Origin: JBCDJI01 sp964351865
Lineage (GTDB): Bacteria > Verrucomicrobiota > Verrucomicrobiia > Methylacidiphilales > JBCBYL01
NCBI GenBank assembly: GCA_964351865.1
Contig: CAYGPJ010000004.1
Location: 62,001 to 126,000, forward strand
Reading direction: 5' to 3'
Length of the DNA stretch: 64,000 nucleotides
In this document: piece by piece, positions 1 through 8,455 of the stretch
Layout of the letters: every line of letters starts with the position of its first letter
Numbering within the stretch: the stretch's first letter is position 1
Program-made: the position numbers and the translations under genes
The notes under the pieces: model-generated
Seen by the model: only the letters and a program-made list of their open reading frames with translations
What the model was told of the DNA's origin: nothing
Databases searched by the model: none

Positions 1-1213
1 AGTCTATGTAGCGTTCGCGATAGGAGCGCATTGACTGCTCCATAAGCTTCCGGTCGGGTTCTTTTTCTCGTAGTTCTGATTTCAGAGCGGAGAGACTTGA
101 AATAAAACGGCAGGCGGGAGGATCATTCAGCGCCTCGCCCGGTTGAGTCGTACTCTTCAGCCATGAAATCTCTTTTTCTCCCCAGAATAAATATTCCGTG
201 CGACCTGAAAAATCCATCGTGACATGCGGACAACCGGCACGAATAGATTCACGCACCCCCATCGATAGCCACCCGAAGGAGATGTCCGCAATCGACATCA
301 ACTGACAGATGGTATGCGGGTAGAGACTTTCATCGGTCAACCAGTGGTCTACAAATTCTTTTTCATCCGGCAACATATCATCGCGGTTGCGATGCTTGCC
401 GATCACATACATCTCTTCCCGATCACAATACTGTTTTAATTCACCCAACACATCCTGCAACGAGGGCCCCGTCAGCGCTTCCACCGCTCCACGCCAGCCG
501 GTCTTATACTTGCGAGCGAGACGCCAACGTTCCTTCGTATCTGCCTCATGGAAGAACCTGCCGTTAGGAGAGTAATCCACGGGGACAATGGGGTAATTTA
601 AATAGGCACAGACTTTTTTGCCGGCGGGCACTCCCCACTGTTTCCGGACTTCCTCCGGATCGATCCAGTCATACTGATCTGACTGAGGCCACCCCACCAA
701 CCGCGCCCGCTCCCTCAGCAACGCCTCCTCTGCAGGCCCGAAAATCGCTCCTTTGCACTGATAGAGCATGAAAATATTATGCTCGAGCCAGTACGAATTG
801 GTTATTCCAAACAGATCAACCTGCTCCAGATGTGATCTGTCTTTCATGTTTCCAAACCAATCGCCGGGCGTCGGTTCCAGCAGCGCCACCTTGGTGGCGG
901 AAGAACGTTTCCAGTGACATTGACGATCTTCCAGAAACTGACATACCAGCGTCACCGCCACATCGGCCCGCCCGCTGTCGAGCAGTTGCTGCAGCCCTTC
1001 CGGCCCCCCTTCGTATTCAATAACGGTCGGAGCACCATTCCGGAACGTAGGCATTCCTTCCTGTTGGGGGCACTCTTTTGATGAGTGCTGACGTTCTCCC
1101 GAGATGTCATGCCAACACTCGACCGTCCACCCCCGGCGCAACGCCTCATCAATGACCGGAGCCACCAGGCGATAGAAATTCATCCGAAATATAATAAAAG
1201 AAACAGTCACCAC
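1..1213 (-). CDS. Surface-polysaccharide glycosyltransferase-like protein (partial, runs off left edge)
   Basis: An open minus-strand frame runs from a GTG at 1213 (or 1210; an ATG lies at 1183) through base 1 without a stop, giving about 400 codons and no C-terminus. The GTG is preferred because it restores a hydrophobic first strand (VTVSFIIF) before NFYRLVAPVIDEAL, the usual opening of GT-B-fold enzymes and CDP-glycerol-glycerophosphotransferase-like proteins. A GGG lies 5 to 8 bases before the two GTG codons. Late motifs (IGKHRNRDD, ADISFGWLSMGVRES, IRAGCPHVTMDFSG) look like the donor-binding half of a GT-B fold. It is the most distal visible gene of the glycan operon, 15 bases after the preceding GNAT gene. 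Being coding is secure; the family is a moderate inference and the sugar or polyol transferred is unknown. Confidence 0.65.
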   Translation of the reverse strand, partial: MVTVSFIIFRMNFYRLVAPVIDEALRRGWTVECWHDISGERQHSSKECPQQEGMPTFRNGAPTVIEYEGGPEGLQQLLDSGRADVAVTLVCQFLEDRQCHWKRSSATKVALLEPTPGDWFGNMKDRSHLEQVDLFGITNSYWLEHNIFMLYQCKGAIFGPAEEALLRERARLVGWPQSDQYDWIDPEEVRKQWGVPAGKKVCAYLNYPIVPVDYSPNGRFFHEADTKERWRLARKYKTGWRGAVEALTGPSLQDVLGELKQYCDREEMYVIGKHRNRDDMLPDEKEFVDHWLTDESLYPHTICQLMSIADISFGWLSMGVRESIRAGCPHVTMDFSGRTEYLFWGEKEISWLKSTTQPGEALNDPPACRFISSLSALKSELREKEPDRKLMEQSMRSYRERYID

Positions 1214-1228
1214 ACAGAAACCCGTGAT

Positions 1229-1792
1229 TCAGGCCTCATATTCCGCTATCGCCTTGAACTCGTGATGCAAGAGCCCCAGCCAGTGATAGTCCAGACGCCC
1301 TTCATCCGAAGGAAACCGCTCACGCAGACATCCCTCATCTTTCCAACCCAACTTCTCCACACACCGGATAAACGCCGGATTACAGGAATTCGCCTCCACC
1401 CGATGCAGTCCCAGCTCTACTAAAAGGTACCGGGTCACCAGATAGATCGCCTGCGTTCCTACACCCTTACCCCAGCGCAGTCGCTCCCCCACCAGAATCC
1501 GTATTTCAGCTCGTGATTCAAATTGATCCACCGGCCCAAACTGAATGTTGCCCAGATGCTGGTCGGTATCTTTCGAATAGATGGCTAACACGCATTCGTT
1601 CTCGCTCAACCCGGCCAGAAACCGCAAGGCATCGTCCCGGTCGCTTTTTATATGCCGTCGGCGTGAGTAGGTGTTTACTTCCGGATCATTCAGCCATCCC
1701 AGATACCGCTCGGAGACCTGATCCTGCGTGAAGGGAATCAGATAAATATCACGGCCCTCCAGCCGTTCCGGGGTATAAGAATCAGACGGCAT
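1229..1792 (-). CDS. GNAT-family N-acetyltransferase (RimJ/RimL-like)
   Basis: This is a protein of about 187 residues with a GNAT fold: an early LIPFTQDQV strand, a central region ending in RLRWGKGVGTQAIYLV (the acetyl-CoA pyrophosphate-binding loop and helix), and a late LHRVEANSCNPAFIRCVEKLGW segment typical of the RimJ/PseH-type group. I chose the ATG at 1792 (MPSDSYTPE) rather than upstream codons because it overlaps the end of the amidase gene by only 11 bases. Within a nonulosonate operon such enzymes acetylate an amino group of the sugar intermediate (as PseH does), so amino-sugar N-acetylation is the likely role; the substrate cannot be read from sequence. Confidence 0.8.
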   Translation of the reverse strand: MPSDSYTPERLEGRDIYLIPFTQDQVSERYLGWLNDPEVNTYSRRRHIKSDRDDALRFLAGLSENECVLAIYSKDTDQHLGNIQFGPVDQFESRAEIRILVGERLRWGKGVGTQAIYLVTRYLLVELGLHRVEANSCNPAFIRCVEKLGWKDEGCLRERFPSDEGRLDYHWLGLLHHEFKAIAEYEA

Positions 1793-3140
1793 GGGCGTGT
1801 GAGCTAACCTGAACAGGCTGAATCCCTTCATCGAATCCCACGTGTGTTGATATCTGCTGAGCAGCAGACAACACATCGTAATCAGAATATTTCCGGCCGA
1901 TCAACTGCAGTCCAACCGGCATTCCCGCACTTCCCTGCAAAACAGGAAGACTGAGTGCCGGCATTCCCAGATAAGTCCACACCTTACAGGTGTCCGGAAT
2001 ATCGGGAGCATCGAGTCCGACCGGCGCTTCACCGTACGCGGCCAGGGTTAACCCGAAATCACAATCAAACGCCTGCTCCATCGCGCGGGTGTGCCGCGAC
2101 TGGCGGTCCAATGCAGTAAGATAATCCTCAGACGTGATCTCTTCCCCCCGGTCCAGCATGTCATTCAACACATCGCTGATTTTCACTTTAGCAGAACGAA
2201 CCTCCGCTTTGAAATAATAGGACAAGGCCTTGCAGTAAATCAGTTCATGATCTTCATAGATGGCTTCGAAGTCGGGAATCTCCCGCTCCTCAAATTGCCA
2301 CTGCGTTTTTTCTCTTAACTGATTCACAAGTTGCTCAAATGCCTCAACACTTGACGCATCCGCCCCGGACCAGAGTGGCCCCCGATAGATAGCGACTCGT
2401 GCCTGCTCGGGCAGTTCCCGCGGTTGCACTTTCTCGTTTACGATCGGGTAATCTCTTCCCTTCACCCGCGCTGCTTCAAAAACCAACCGCAGATCCGCGG
2501 CACTGCGGGCAAAGAAGCCGACCGTATCCAGCGTATCGGTTGTTTTCAGAACACCGGTCCGTGGAATCAATCCAAACGTCGGCTTAAATCCATAGACTCC
2601 GCAGTAGCTGGCCGGACGTACAATCGATCCTCCCGTCTGGGTGCCCAGTGCCACGGGCACCATTCCGCATGCGACTGCAGCCGCAGACCCCGCCGATGAG
2701 GTCCCCGGAGTACGCTCAAGATCATGAGGGTTCTTTGTTTTGGTCGGGTGATGCACTGCAAATTCAGAGGTCGTCGTTTTGCTAAAGGAGATGCCCCCCT
2801 CATACAGCAGATTAAACAGCACCCGGGCGTCATTTCCCGCATGAAAGTCCTGCCAGATCAGACTCCCCATTTCTGTGAGAAAATCTTTGGTGTTGAATAC
2901 GTCCTTCACCCCGATCGGCACTCCGTACAAAGAAAGCGGGCGATGCGTTTCCCGGTCGCGCGGCAAACCTCCCGCACGCGCACGAGGAACGTCCGGATTC
3001 CAATGAGCCCAGGCCTCCACGTCCCCATCCAATGCTTCCGTATGCGCTACCAGACCTGCCACCACATCCGCCGGCGTCAGTTCCTCCCGGGCATAAGCCG
3101 CCACCAGTTGGGACGCTGTATATTCAGGAATCGTTTTCAC
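1782..3140 (-). CDS. Amidase-signature family amidase
   Basis: A 452-residue amidase-signature hydrolase of usual family length. The Ser-cisSer-Lys triad is visible: Lys79 in GVPIGVKDVFN, the Ser148/Ser149 pair in PGTSSAGSAA, and the nucleophile Ser172 in TQTGGSIVRPA. These enzymes hydrolyse amides or pass ammonia to a partner, as GatA does. The start overlaps the stop of the PP-loop sugar amidotransferase gene by 4 bp (ATGA), so the two are probably translationally coupled. Homologues of that amidotransferase normally draw ammonia from HisH/HisF-like proteins, which are absent here. An ammonia-supplying or sugar-amide-processing role is therefore attractive but is inference; a generic amidase remains possible. 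Confidence 0.88.
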   Translation of the reverse strand: MKTIPEYTASQLVAAYAREELTPADVVAGLVAHTEALDGDVEAWAHWNPDVPRARAGGLPRDRETHRPLSLYGVPIGVKDVFNTKDFLTEMGSLIWQDFHAGNDARVLFNLLYEGGISFSKTTTSEFAVHHPTKTKNPHDLERTPGTSSAGSAAAVACGMVPVALGTQTGGSIVRPASYCGVYGFKPTFGLIPRTGVLKTTDTLDTVGFFARSAADLRLVFEAARVKGRDYPIVNEKVQPRELPEQARVAIYRGPLWSGADASSVEAFEQLVNQLREKTQWQFEEREIPDFEAIYEDHELIYCKALSYYFKAEVRSAKVKISDVLNDMLDRGEEITSEDYLTALDRQSRHTRAMEQAFDCDFGLTLAAYGEAPVGLDAPDIPDTCKVWTYLGMPALSLPVLQGSAGMPVGLQLIGRKYSDYDVLSAAQQISTHVGFDEGIQPVQVSSHAHAV

Positions 3141-4318
3141 AGTTTAAGCTCCGCAGGATCAATCCCTTTTTCTTTTAACAAGTCGATGCGCTTGTCTTTC
3201 ATAATCTGAAAAAACTCTTCTTCCGTATACCCCGTAATTTTCAGATAATAATCCAGAATGCCGGGACGTTCCAGGTCGTGCTTCTTCGCGATCTCAAACC
3301 CTTCTTCCCGAGTCATCAAGCCTGCCCGCACATCCTGTGAAACAAAATCACTGCCACGCCCGAACCCGCGCTTCAGGAATTTGGTGTAGTCGTGCACGCC
3401 GGGCATGCGGCATTCCACACTCTTATACCGTTTGTAGGTGCCTTCCACATCATCTTCTTCCCACCCGTATTCATTGATCAGGAATTCCGTCTGCCGTTCG
3501 TTATCCCAGAACATATAGTCACCCAGGAAAATACCGGTCACTCCCACCCGGGTTAACTCTTCTTCTGTCGGCATCTGATACATGATCAGATCCTGCTTCG
3601 ATAATCCGGCCTTACCCACCATCTCATTCGCGGGCACCTTGGCTGAATTCTTCAGCCAATGCTCCGGAGTCGAACGGAAGATGTTCTGATCCCCTTTAGT
3701 TTCCGAAACAAAATCAGAGGACTCCGCCTCATAATTCTTATCTTTCATATAGGTCGCGCGGCCAGAAAATTCAGCCGGAGACTCTCCGTAAATCAGAAGT
3801 TGTATCCCGAACTTGACCGCAATCGTAAGCGGGAACGAAGAAACAGAGGTATGGCAATGCCAGCAGGCATCCCCAATCGTCGGCAAGGACGCACGGGCCG
3901 TCTTGTTCACCGTCCCGCGGCTCGGCGTAAACTGGATATGATCCACTTCAAAAATTTCGATCGACCGCTCCAGGTTCCGCTTCCCGGTTTCGGTGAACCA
4001 GTTATGGCTGGCCGTTACCGCCAGGGGCTTCAGACCGTAGATCTTGGTAATAATATGCAGCTGAAACCAACTGTCCTTGCCGCCACTGATCGGCACCATG
4101 CAGTCATAATTGGTTCCATCTTTGCTACGAAATTCGTCCAACGTATCCTGGAGCATCTTCTCCCGTTCGGTCCAGTCGATATGCATTTTCTGCTCCGACG
4201 ACCGGCAGGCGAGGCAAATTCCCAATTCATCAAATTGCATTCCCTCGTTGGTTTCCGGCATGCAACAGCGAGAACAATAACGAACTCCTTCTAATAACGG
4301 TTTATTTTCTTCAGACAT
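3137..4318 (-). CDS. PP-loop N-acetyl sugar amidotransferase (WbpG/PseA-like)
   Basis: A 393-residue enzyme of the N-acetyl-sugar amidotransferase family (WbpG of Pseudomonas O antigen, PseA of Campylobacter). The ATP-pyrophosphatase P-loop SGGKD lies at residues 78-82. An N-terminal zinc-ribbon-like set of cysteines (Cys15, Cys18, Cys35, Cys38) is followed later by DACWHCH. The family turns an N-acetyl group on a sugar into an acetamidino group using ATP and ammonia. It sits between the hexapeptide acyltransferase gene (ATG at 4318 next to the 4318 stop) and the amidase (4-bp overlap). Together with NeuA- and NeuB-like genes this suggests an acetamidino-modified nonulosonic acid. Family assignment is strong; the exact sugar is inferred. 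Confidence 0.88.
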   Translation of the reverse strand: MSEENKPLLEGVRYCSRCCMPETNEGMQFDELGICLACRSSEQKMHIDWTEREKMLQDTLDEFRSKDGTNYDCMVPISGGKDSWFQLHIITKIYGLKPLAVTASHNWFTETGKRNLERSIEIFEVDHIQFTPSRGTVNKTARASLPTIGDACWHCHTSVSSFPLTIAVKFGIQLLIYGESPAEFSGRATYMKDKNYEAESSDFVSETKGDQNIFRSTPEHWLKNSAKVPANEMVGKAGLSKQDLIMYQMPTEEELTRVGVTGIFLGDYMFWDNERQTEFLINEYGWEEDDVEGTYKRYKSVECRMPGVHDYTKFLKRGFGRGSDFVSQDVRAGLMTREEGFEIAKKHDLERPGILDYYLKITGYTEEEFFQIMKDKRIDLLKEKGIDPAELKL

Positions 4319-5376
4319 CAGACGCTTCCTTGTTGATTTTGATATAGTTCTTTATAGGCCGCATAATTTCGATCCCAGTCAATCTGCTCTTTGATCACTC
4401 GCGCCGGATTACCGGCAATTAATTGCTTGTGACCAAATTGCCGATTGACCAGCGAGGACGCTCCAATCATACAGCCGTCTCCTATTTGAGAGCCAGCAAG
4501 AATCGTGCTATTCAATCCCAGCCAGACGTGTTCACCGATATGTAACGGCTCCGGATATCGCTTCTCCCCAGCGATCACGAGGTCGTGCCCGGCCCCACTT
4601 TCAATATAAACGTAGGAGGAGGCCATCACATCATTTCCCAGCACGATCGGAGCGTACGCATACAAATGCAGGTGCCAGCCAAATGTACATTGATCGCCGG
4701 TCTGTATGCTCACGTCATTCGCCGCATCGACGACCGAACTGTGACTGATCAGGTTTCTGCCTCCCAATTCAATCCGGGACCGGGTCGCAGCACTCAGGAT
4801 AGACCCTTCACTGATGTGCGAACCGGATCCGATTTTCATTTTCCCATCCGCTCCCACATTCAGTTCAATACCGGACTCCATGACCCCATCCGTAAAATCC
4901 AGTTGCCCTTGATTTCCCACGCGAATCCGGATCTTATCCCCATTCTGGCGCACCGGTAACAGCAACCGCTCCATCTGAATCTTTGCCTCAATTCCCGTGG
5001 AAACCTCCACATGCTTCGACGCGCATAATTCTTCCAGCGTCTCAAAATAGTGGTAATCATCCGCATAACGGTTCATCACTCCGAAACACCTGCAGTCCGT
5101 AACTTGCTCCTGCCAGACCAACCCCGCCTGCCGTAACCTTAATAGGGCCTCGCCAATTTGCCGGCTGAAAATAATAACCGCGACATCCCGTTTTTCCTGC
5201 TGAATCTGTTTAAACGGATAGACGGGGCGACCGCACTTCTCCGTATCTGCCAGTGCGTCATCGATGAAGTAATCGATTTTCAAGTGACCTTCACACTGCG
5301 CCCGGTCAAAATATTCACCCGCCCCGTAGGCCACGACAGGACGTCCTGCAATCCAACTGAGAATATCCATTTTCAC
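4318..5376 (-). CDS. Sugar acyltransferase: Rossmann-like N-terminus plus hexapeptide-repeat C-terminus
   Basis: This 352-residue protein joins an N-terminal nucleotide-binding-like domain (VVAYGAGEYFDRA, residues about 14-26) to a C-terminal left-handed beta-helix acyltransferase. The latter is seen in hexapeptide turns such as VLGNDVMASSYVYI, IGEHVWLGLNSTILAG and IGDGCMIGASSLV, closing with the NodL/CysE-like GNPARVIK. It probably O- or N-acetylates the cluster's sugar with acetyl-CoA. Translation may begin at the GTG whose GTGA overlaps the neuA-like stop, or at the ATG at 5370; the two differ by two residues. The N-terminal domain resembles those seen in NeuD/PglD-type enzymes but is more divergent. 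Confidence 0.8.
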   Translation of the reverse strand: MKMDILSWIAGRPVVAYGAGEYFDRAQCEGHLKIDYFIDDALADTEKCGRPVYPFKQIQQEKRDVAVIIFSRQIGEALLRLRQAGLVWQEQVTDCRCFGVMNRYADDYHYFETLEELCASKHVEVSTGIEAKIQMERLLLPVRQNGDKIRIRVGNQGQLDFTDGVMESGIELNVGADGKMKIGSGSHISEGSILSAATRSRIELGGRNLISHSSVVDAANDVSIQTGDQCTFGWHLHLYAYAPIVLGNDVMASSYVYIESGAGHDLVIAGEKRYPEPLHIGEHVWLGLNSTILAGSQIGDGCMIGASSLVNRQFGHKQLIAGNPARVIKEQIDWDRNYAAYKELYQNQQGSV

Positions 5377-6083
5377 GATTTCTGCCGCTCCATCTTCTGC
5401 CGGGCCTCTGCCAGGTCTTCCGGCTCATCAATGTCTACCATCGACTCCGGATCCACCGGAACGCCACCCCAACGTCGACCATAGAGGCTGGGAGACTCCA
5501 GAAAGCGCTCCACCCGGTTCAACCAGAACGCTCCCGCCGGATAGAAGACTTCCGGTAGATTCTGAGATACATTGTACTCTCCATCCAGCGGGTTCCCTAG
5601 TACCGTGCTCATTTCCCCCGTCTCAGCATCCCGTCTCAGCATCCACTCCGGAAATTCCCTGGCCTTACGGATCATGGTCGCGGCATCCCACTCCGGATTC
5701 GCTTCCATCAGGCGATACGCCTCATCCAGCGATTCCGAGCGGGTCATCGGTGTCGCCGGAGTTGTTGTCAGCACATAATCTGGCAATCCTCCTTCCGACT
5801 CCTGTAAAAATTTCAAGGCGTGCTCCGTCACTAACTCTGATGGCACATCCTCTGAAATATCTGCCGGTCGACGAAAAGGGACTTCCGCACCAAACGCTTC
5901 AGCAATCCGGGCAATTTCATCATGATCCGTGGAGACGATCACTCGCTCGATCCAGGAACAAGCCTGACACAGTTGAATCGGATAGGCCATCAATGGCTGG
6001 CCGCCGACCTCCTTGATGTTTTTCAAAGGGATCCGCTTGGAGCCACCGCGGGCATGAATCACCGCAATCGCCTTCCCCGCCAT
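5373..6083 (-). CDS. neuA: CMP-nonulosonic acid (sialic acid family) synthetase
   Basis: A 236-residue cytidylyltransferase of the NeuA/PseF/LegF family, which activates a nonulosonic acid with CTP to give the CMP-sugar used by glycosyltransferases. The N-terminal nucleotide-binding motif (VIHARGGSKRIPLKNI) is diagnostic, followed by VIVSTDHDEIARIA and the late FWLNR and DIDEPEDL motifs that ligand metal in this family. The ATG at 6083 is chosen over an in-frame codon 30 bases upstream because a strong GGGAGGGGG ribosome site precedes it and it follows the previous stop by one base. Which of Neu, Leg or Pse is the substrate cannot be settled by eye. Confidence 0.9.
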   Translation of the reverse strand: MAGKAIAVIHARGGSKRIPLKNIKEVGGQPLMAYPIQLCQACSWIERVIVSTDHDEIARIAEAFGAEVPFRRPADISEDVPSELVTEHALKFLQESEGGLPDYVLTTTPATPMTRSESLDEAYRLMEANPEWDAATMIRKAREFPEWMLRRDAETGEMSTVLGNPLDGEYNVSQNLPEVFYPAGAFWLNRVERFLESPSLYGRRWGGVPVDPESMVDIDEPEDLAEARQKMERQKS

Positions 6084-6084
6084 C

Positions 6085-7506
6085 TTACCGCCCCCTCCCG
6101 CGATCAAAGGCAACGTCCCGCACCGGCTCTGCCGCCTCTAATGCTTTCAGTTCCTCAAACCCGTGGTGAATCTTGGTAAAGGCACGAATAATATCCGTCA
6201 TGTCCTCCGTCGTATTCGGCCACCCCATCAGGAAAAATCCGAGATATTCCTCATCGTGCACCCGGTGTGCGACCGGCAACGACTCCGCCCGATAGTCCAG
6301 TGAATCCATCTCCCCATGCAGATGACAACTGAAAGGACAGTGTCCCCGTCCGAACGCCAGTTTCTTCTGAAACATCGGGTGATCTGACATTAAGCGCCCC
6401 ACCCCGGTTGCGACCGGAATACCTTCCTGACGCAATGCCTGTGCCACCGCGTTCCTGGAAACTCCCGCCGATCCGCCCGTCCAGCGAAATGCCGCCGTGT
6501 AAGCCGCAAAGGACTCTTCGTGGGTCAGGCGCTGTGGGTGCAACCACTCCGACTGAATCGCAGCGACCCCTTCACGCAAGGCCTTCACGTTTGCATTGCG
6601 GATGCCATTCAGACGTTCCAGCTTCGCCGTCTGCGCACACCCCAGCGCGGCCACCATTTCCACCATCCGAAAGTTGTAACCCACCAGATTCGCCGTAAAG
6701 GCATCGTCGTCGCTCATCTCCGGAATCACCTCACCATGATTCCGGATCATCCGGCACTTGGCCGCTAATCGGGGATCGCTGGTGATCAGCATTCCACCCT
6801 CACCGGTCATCACATTCTTCGGTTCCGAAAACGAAAACACCCCGGCATCTCCCCAACTCCCCAAGGTTTTCCCCTGATAGTCCGTGCCCGGAGCCTGGGC
6901 AGCATCTTCCACCACTACCAGCCCGTGCTCCCGGGCCCAGCTCATGAGTTCTTTAAAATCGCCGGCATTTCCACACCAATGCACCGGCACGATCGCCTTC
7001 GTCTTCGGAGTCAGCCGGGACTTCACGCTCTCCAGATCCAGGCAAAGCGTCGTTGCATCAATATCCGCGAAAACCGGAATGGCATTTGCCGCCACAATAG
7101 CGGATGCCGTGGCGGTGAATGAAAGGGGTGTCGTAATCACTTCATCCCCGGGTCCGACGTCCGCCGCCATCAAGGCTGCCGTCAAAGCAGATGTCGCTGA
7201 GTTCATCGCCACCGCAAATGGAACACGATGTAACTCGGCCCAGGCGGCCTCGAAAGCCCGCACCCGTTCTCCTCCGAAAAACGTGTAAGGCGCGTCGATC
7301 GCCGCCAGCACCGCACTGGTCGCTTCCAGTTGATCTCGTGTGCCGGGCAGGTTCGACCCGACAAAGCGCGAATAGCAATCATCCTGCAGCGTCTTCATCA
7401 CGGCCGCTTCATCCGTCTCATCCACACAGGGACGACTGAAAAACGGTTTCGTGCGCACCGGACTTCCACCGAAAATAGCCAGTTGTTCTGATGTTCCTTC
7501 TACCAC
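6085..7506 (-). CDS. DegT/DnrJ/EryC1/StrS-family PLP aminotransferase
   Basis: A 473-residue sugar aminotransferase. The PLP-binding lysine is Lys230 in FSFSEPKNVMTGEGG, with the family's GDEVITTPLSFTATASAI and VVVEDAAQA motifs before it. These enzymes move an amino group from glutamate to a keto-sugar nucleotide. It is longer than the usual 370-400 residues: there is an N-terminal leader with a YSRFVG segment and a longer C-terminal tail. Start is a GTG whose frame overlaps the oxidoreductase stop by 7 bases. It is the second DegT enzyme in the operon, so two different keto positions, or an oxidise-then-aminate step with the adjacent Gfo/Idh enzyme, are probably involved. Confidence 0.88.
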   Translation of the reverse strand: MVEGTSEQLAIFGGSPVRTKPFFSRPCVDETDEAAVMKTLQDDCYSRFVGSNLPGTRDQLEATSAVLAAIDAPYTFFGGERVRAFEAAWAELHRVPFAVAMNSATSALTAALMAADVGPGDEVITTPLSFTATASAIVAANAIPVFADIDATTLCLDLESVKSRLTPKTKAIVPVHWCGNAGDFKELMSWAREHGLVVVEDAAQAPGTDYQGKTLGSWGDAGVFSFSEPKNVMTGEGGMLITSDPRLAAKCRMIRNHGEVIPEMSDDDAFTANLVGYNFRMVEMVAALGCAQTAKLERLNGIRNANVKALREGVAAIQSEWLHPQRLTHEESFAAYTAAFRWTGGSAGVSRNAVAQALRQEGIPVATGVGRLMSDHPMFQKKLAFGRGHCPFSCHLHGEMDSLDYRAESLPVAHRVHDEEYLGFFLMGWPNTTEDMTDIIRAFTKIHHGFEELKALEAAEPVRDVAFDRGRGR

Positions 7507-8453
7507 GATAATGATACCTCCCGCATGAGCCGTTGGGTTTCCAAGGCGTTCTCACCCCCTGAACTTAAATCATCTCGTGTTCCATCCAGCATATCCAGCA
7601 CCTCTTCAAATAAAGGCAGAAAGCGCTCCGGCGCATCTATCTCATCAACCGACTGTTTTACCAGTTCCCGGTAACCTCCGTAACGAGGACTGGCCTCAAA
7701 TCGATACCATTCATAGGACGCACAATTTTCCAGCAACCGCAACCGCCCTTCGGTGCCAACCAGATCACATTCAAAGATGAGATCTTCACGCTGCCCCGTG
7801 ACTGCCAGGTTAACCCGCGCTCCACCGTTTGACTCCAGATGAGCCTGAAACGCATCCTCCGACGTTCCTGTCACTGTATGCAGCTCCAGCTTGCCACAGA
7901 AAAACCGCAAAAGATCGACCATGTGAGATCCCACCGCACCAAAGGGACCGGAATACCACCCGTTGGCCTGAACCAGTTCACCAATCGCTCCGCTCTCGAG
8001 CAACTGCTTCACCGCCGGCACACTGCCATCAAATCGTTTGTAGTAATTGACCGCCAGCAGCGTGTCGGATTCCCGGCAGGAATGCACTGCCGCCTCCGCA
8101 TCACCGCCTTCTTCGGCCAGGGGTTTTTCGCATAGAATTGCTTTCACCTTGCCGGCACAGGCTTGTATTTGTGCGGAGTGGTAGGCAGGTGGGGTGCACA
8201 AGCTGACCAGATCCAGTGTTTCCTGCGCCAGCATGTCTTCCAATGCTGCATAGACCTTCAGGTCTCCACACCGCTCCCTGGCTTTGGCCTGTTTCTCCGG
8301 ATCCGGTTCACAGACAGCGACCAAAGTCACCCCCCGTTTTTGCAATCGTTCGTAAGCGGTAAAGTGTGTCCACACGCCATCACGGCTGGCATCTTCATCA
8401 AAGAGCATGCCGACTTGCCCTAACCCTACAATGGCCGCACGATACGATCCCAT
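7500..8453 (-). CDS. Gfo/Idh/MocA-family NAD(P)-dependent oxidoreductase
   Basis: A 317-residue protein with an N-terminal Rossmann fold (AAIVGLGQVGMLF) and the family motif CEKPLAEE, whose lysine is the conserved catalytic/cofactor residue. A C-terminal substrate domain carries GSHMVDLLRFF, matching the family's GxHxxD signature. Such enzymes oxidise or reduce a hydroxyl or keto group on sugars. It starts 2 bases after the CBS-DegT gene and overlaps the next DegT gene, so an oxidation followed by amination, as in WlbA/WlbE-type pathways, is a reasonable guess. Specificity is not readable. Confidence 0.88.
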   Translation of the reverse strand: MGSYRAAIVGLGQVGMLFDEDASRDGVWTHFTAYERLQKRGVTLVAVCEPDPEKQAKARERCGDLKVYAALEDMLAQETLDLVSLCTPPAYHSAQIQACAGKVKAILCEKPLAEEGGDAEAAVHSCRESDTLLAVNYYKRFDGSVPAVKQLLESGAIGELVQANGWYSGPFGAVGSHMVDLLRFFCGKLELHTVTGTSEDAFQAHLESNGGARVNLAVTGQREDLIFECDLVGTEGRLRLLENCASYEWYRFEASPRYGGYRELVKQSVDEIDAPERFLPLFEEVLDMLDGTRDDLSSGGENALETQRLMREVSLSW

Positions 8454-8455
8454 CC

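Noticed and set aside
3659..4294. A 211-codon plus-strand frame opposite the sugar amidotransferase
   Set aside because: The minus-strand gene has full P-loop and cysteine motifs; the plus frame has no domain and crosses both gene ends.
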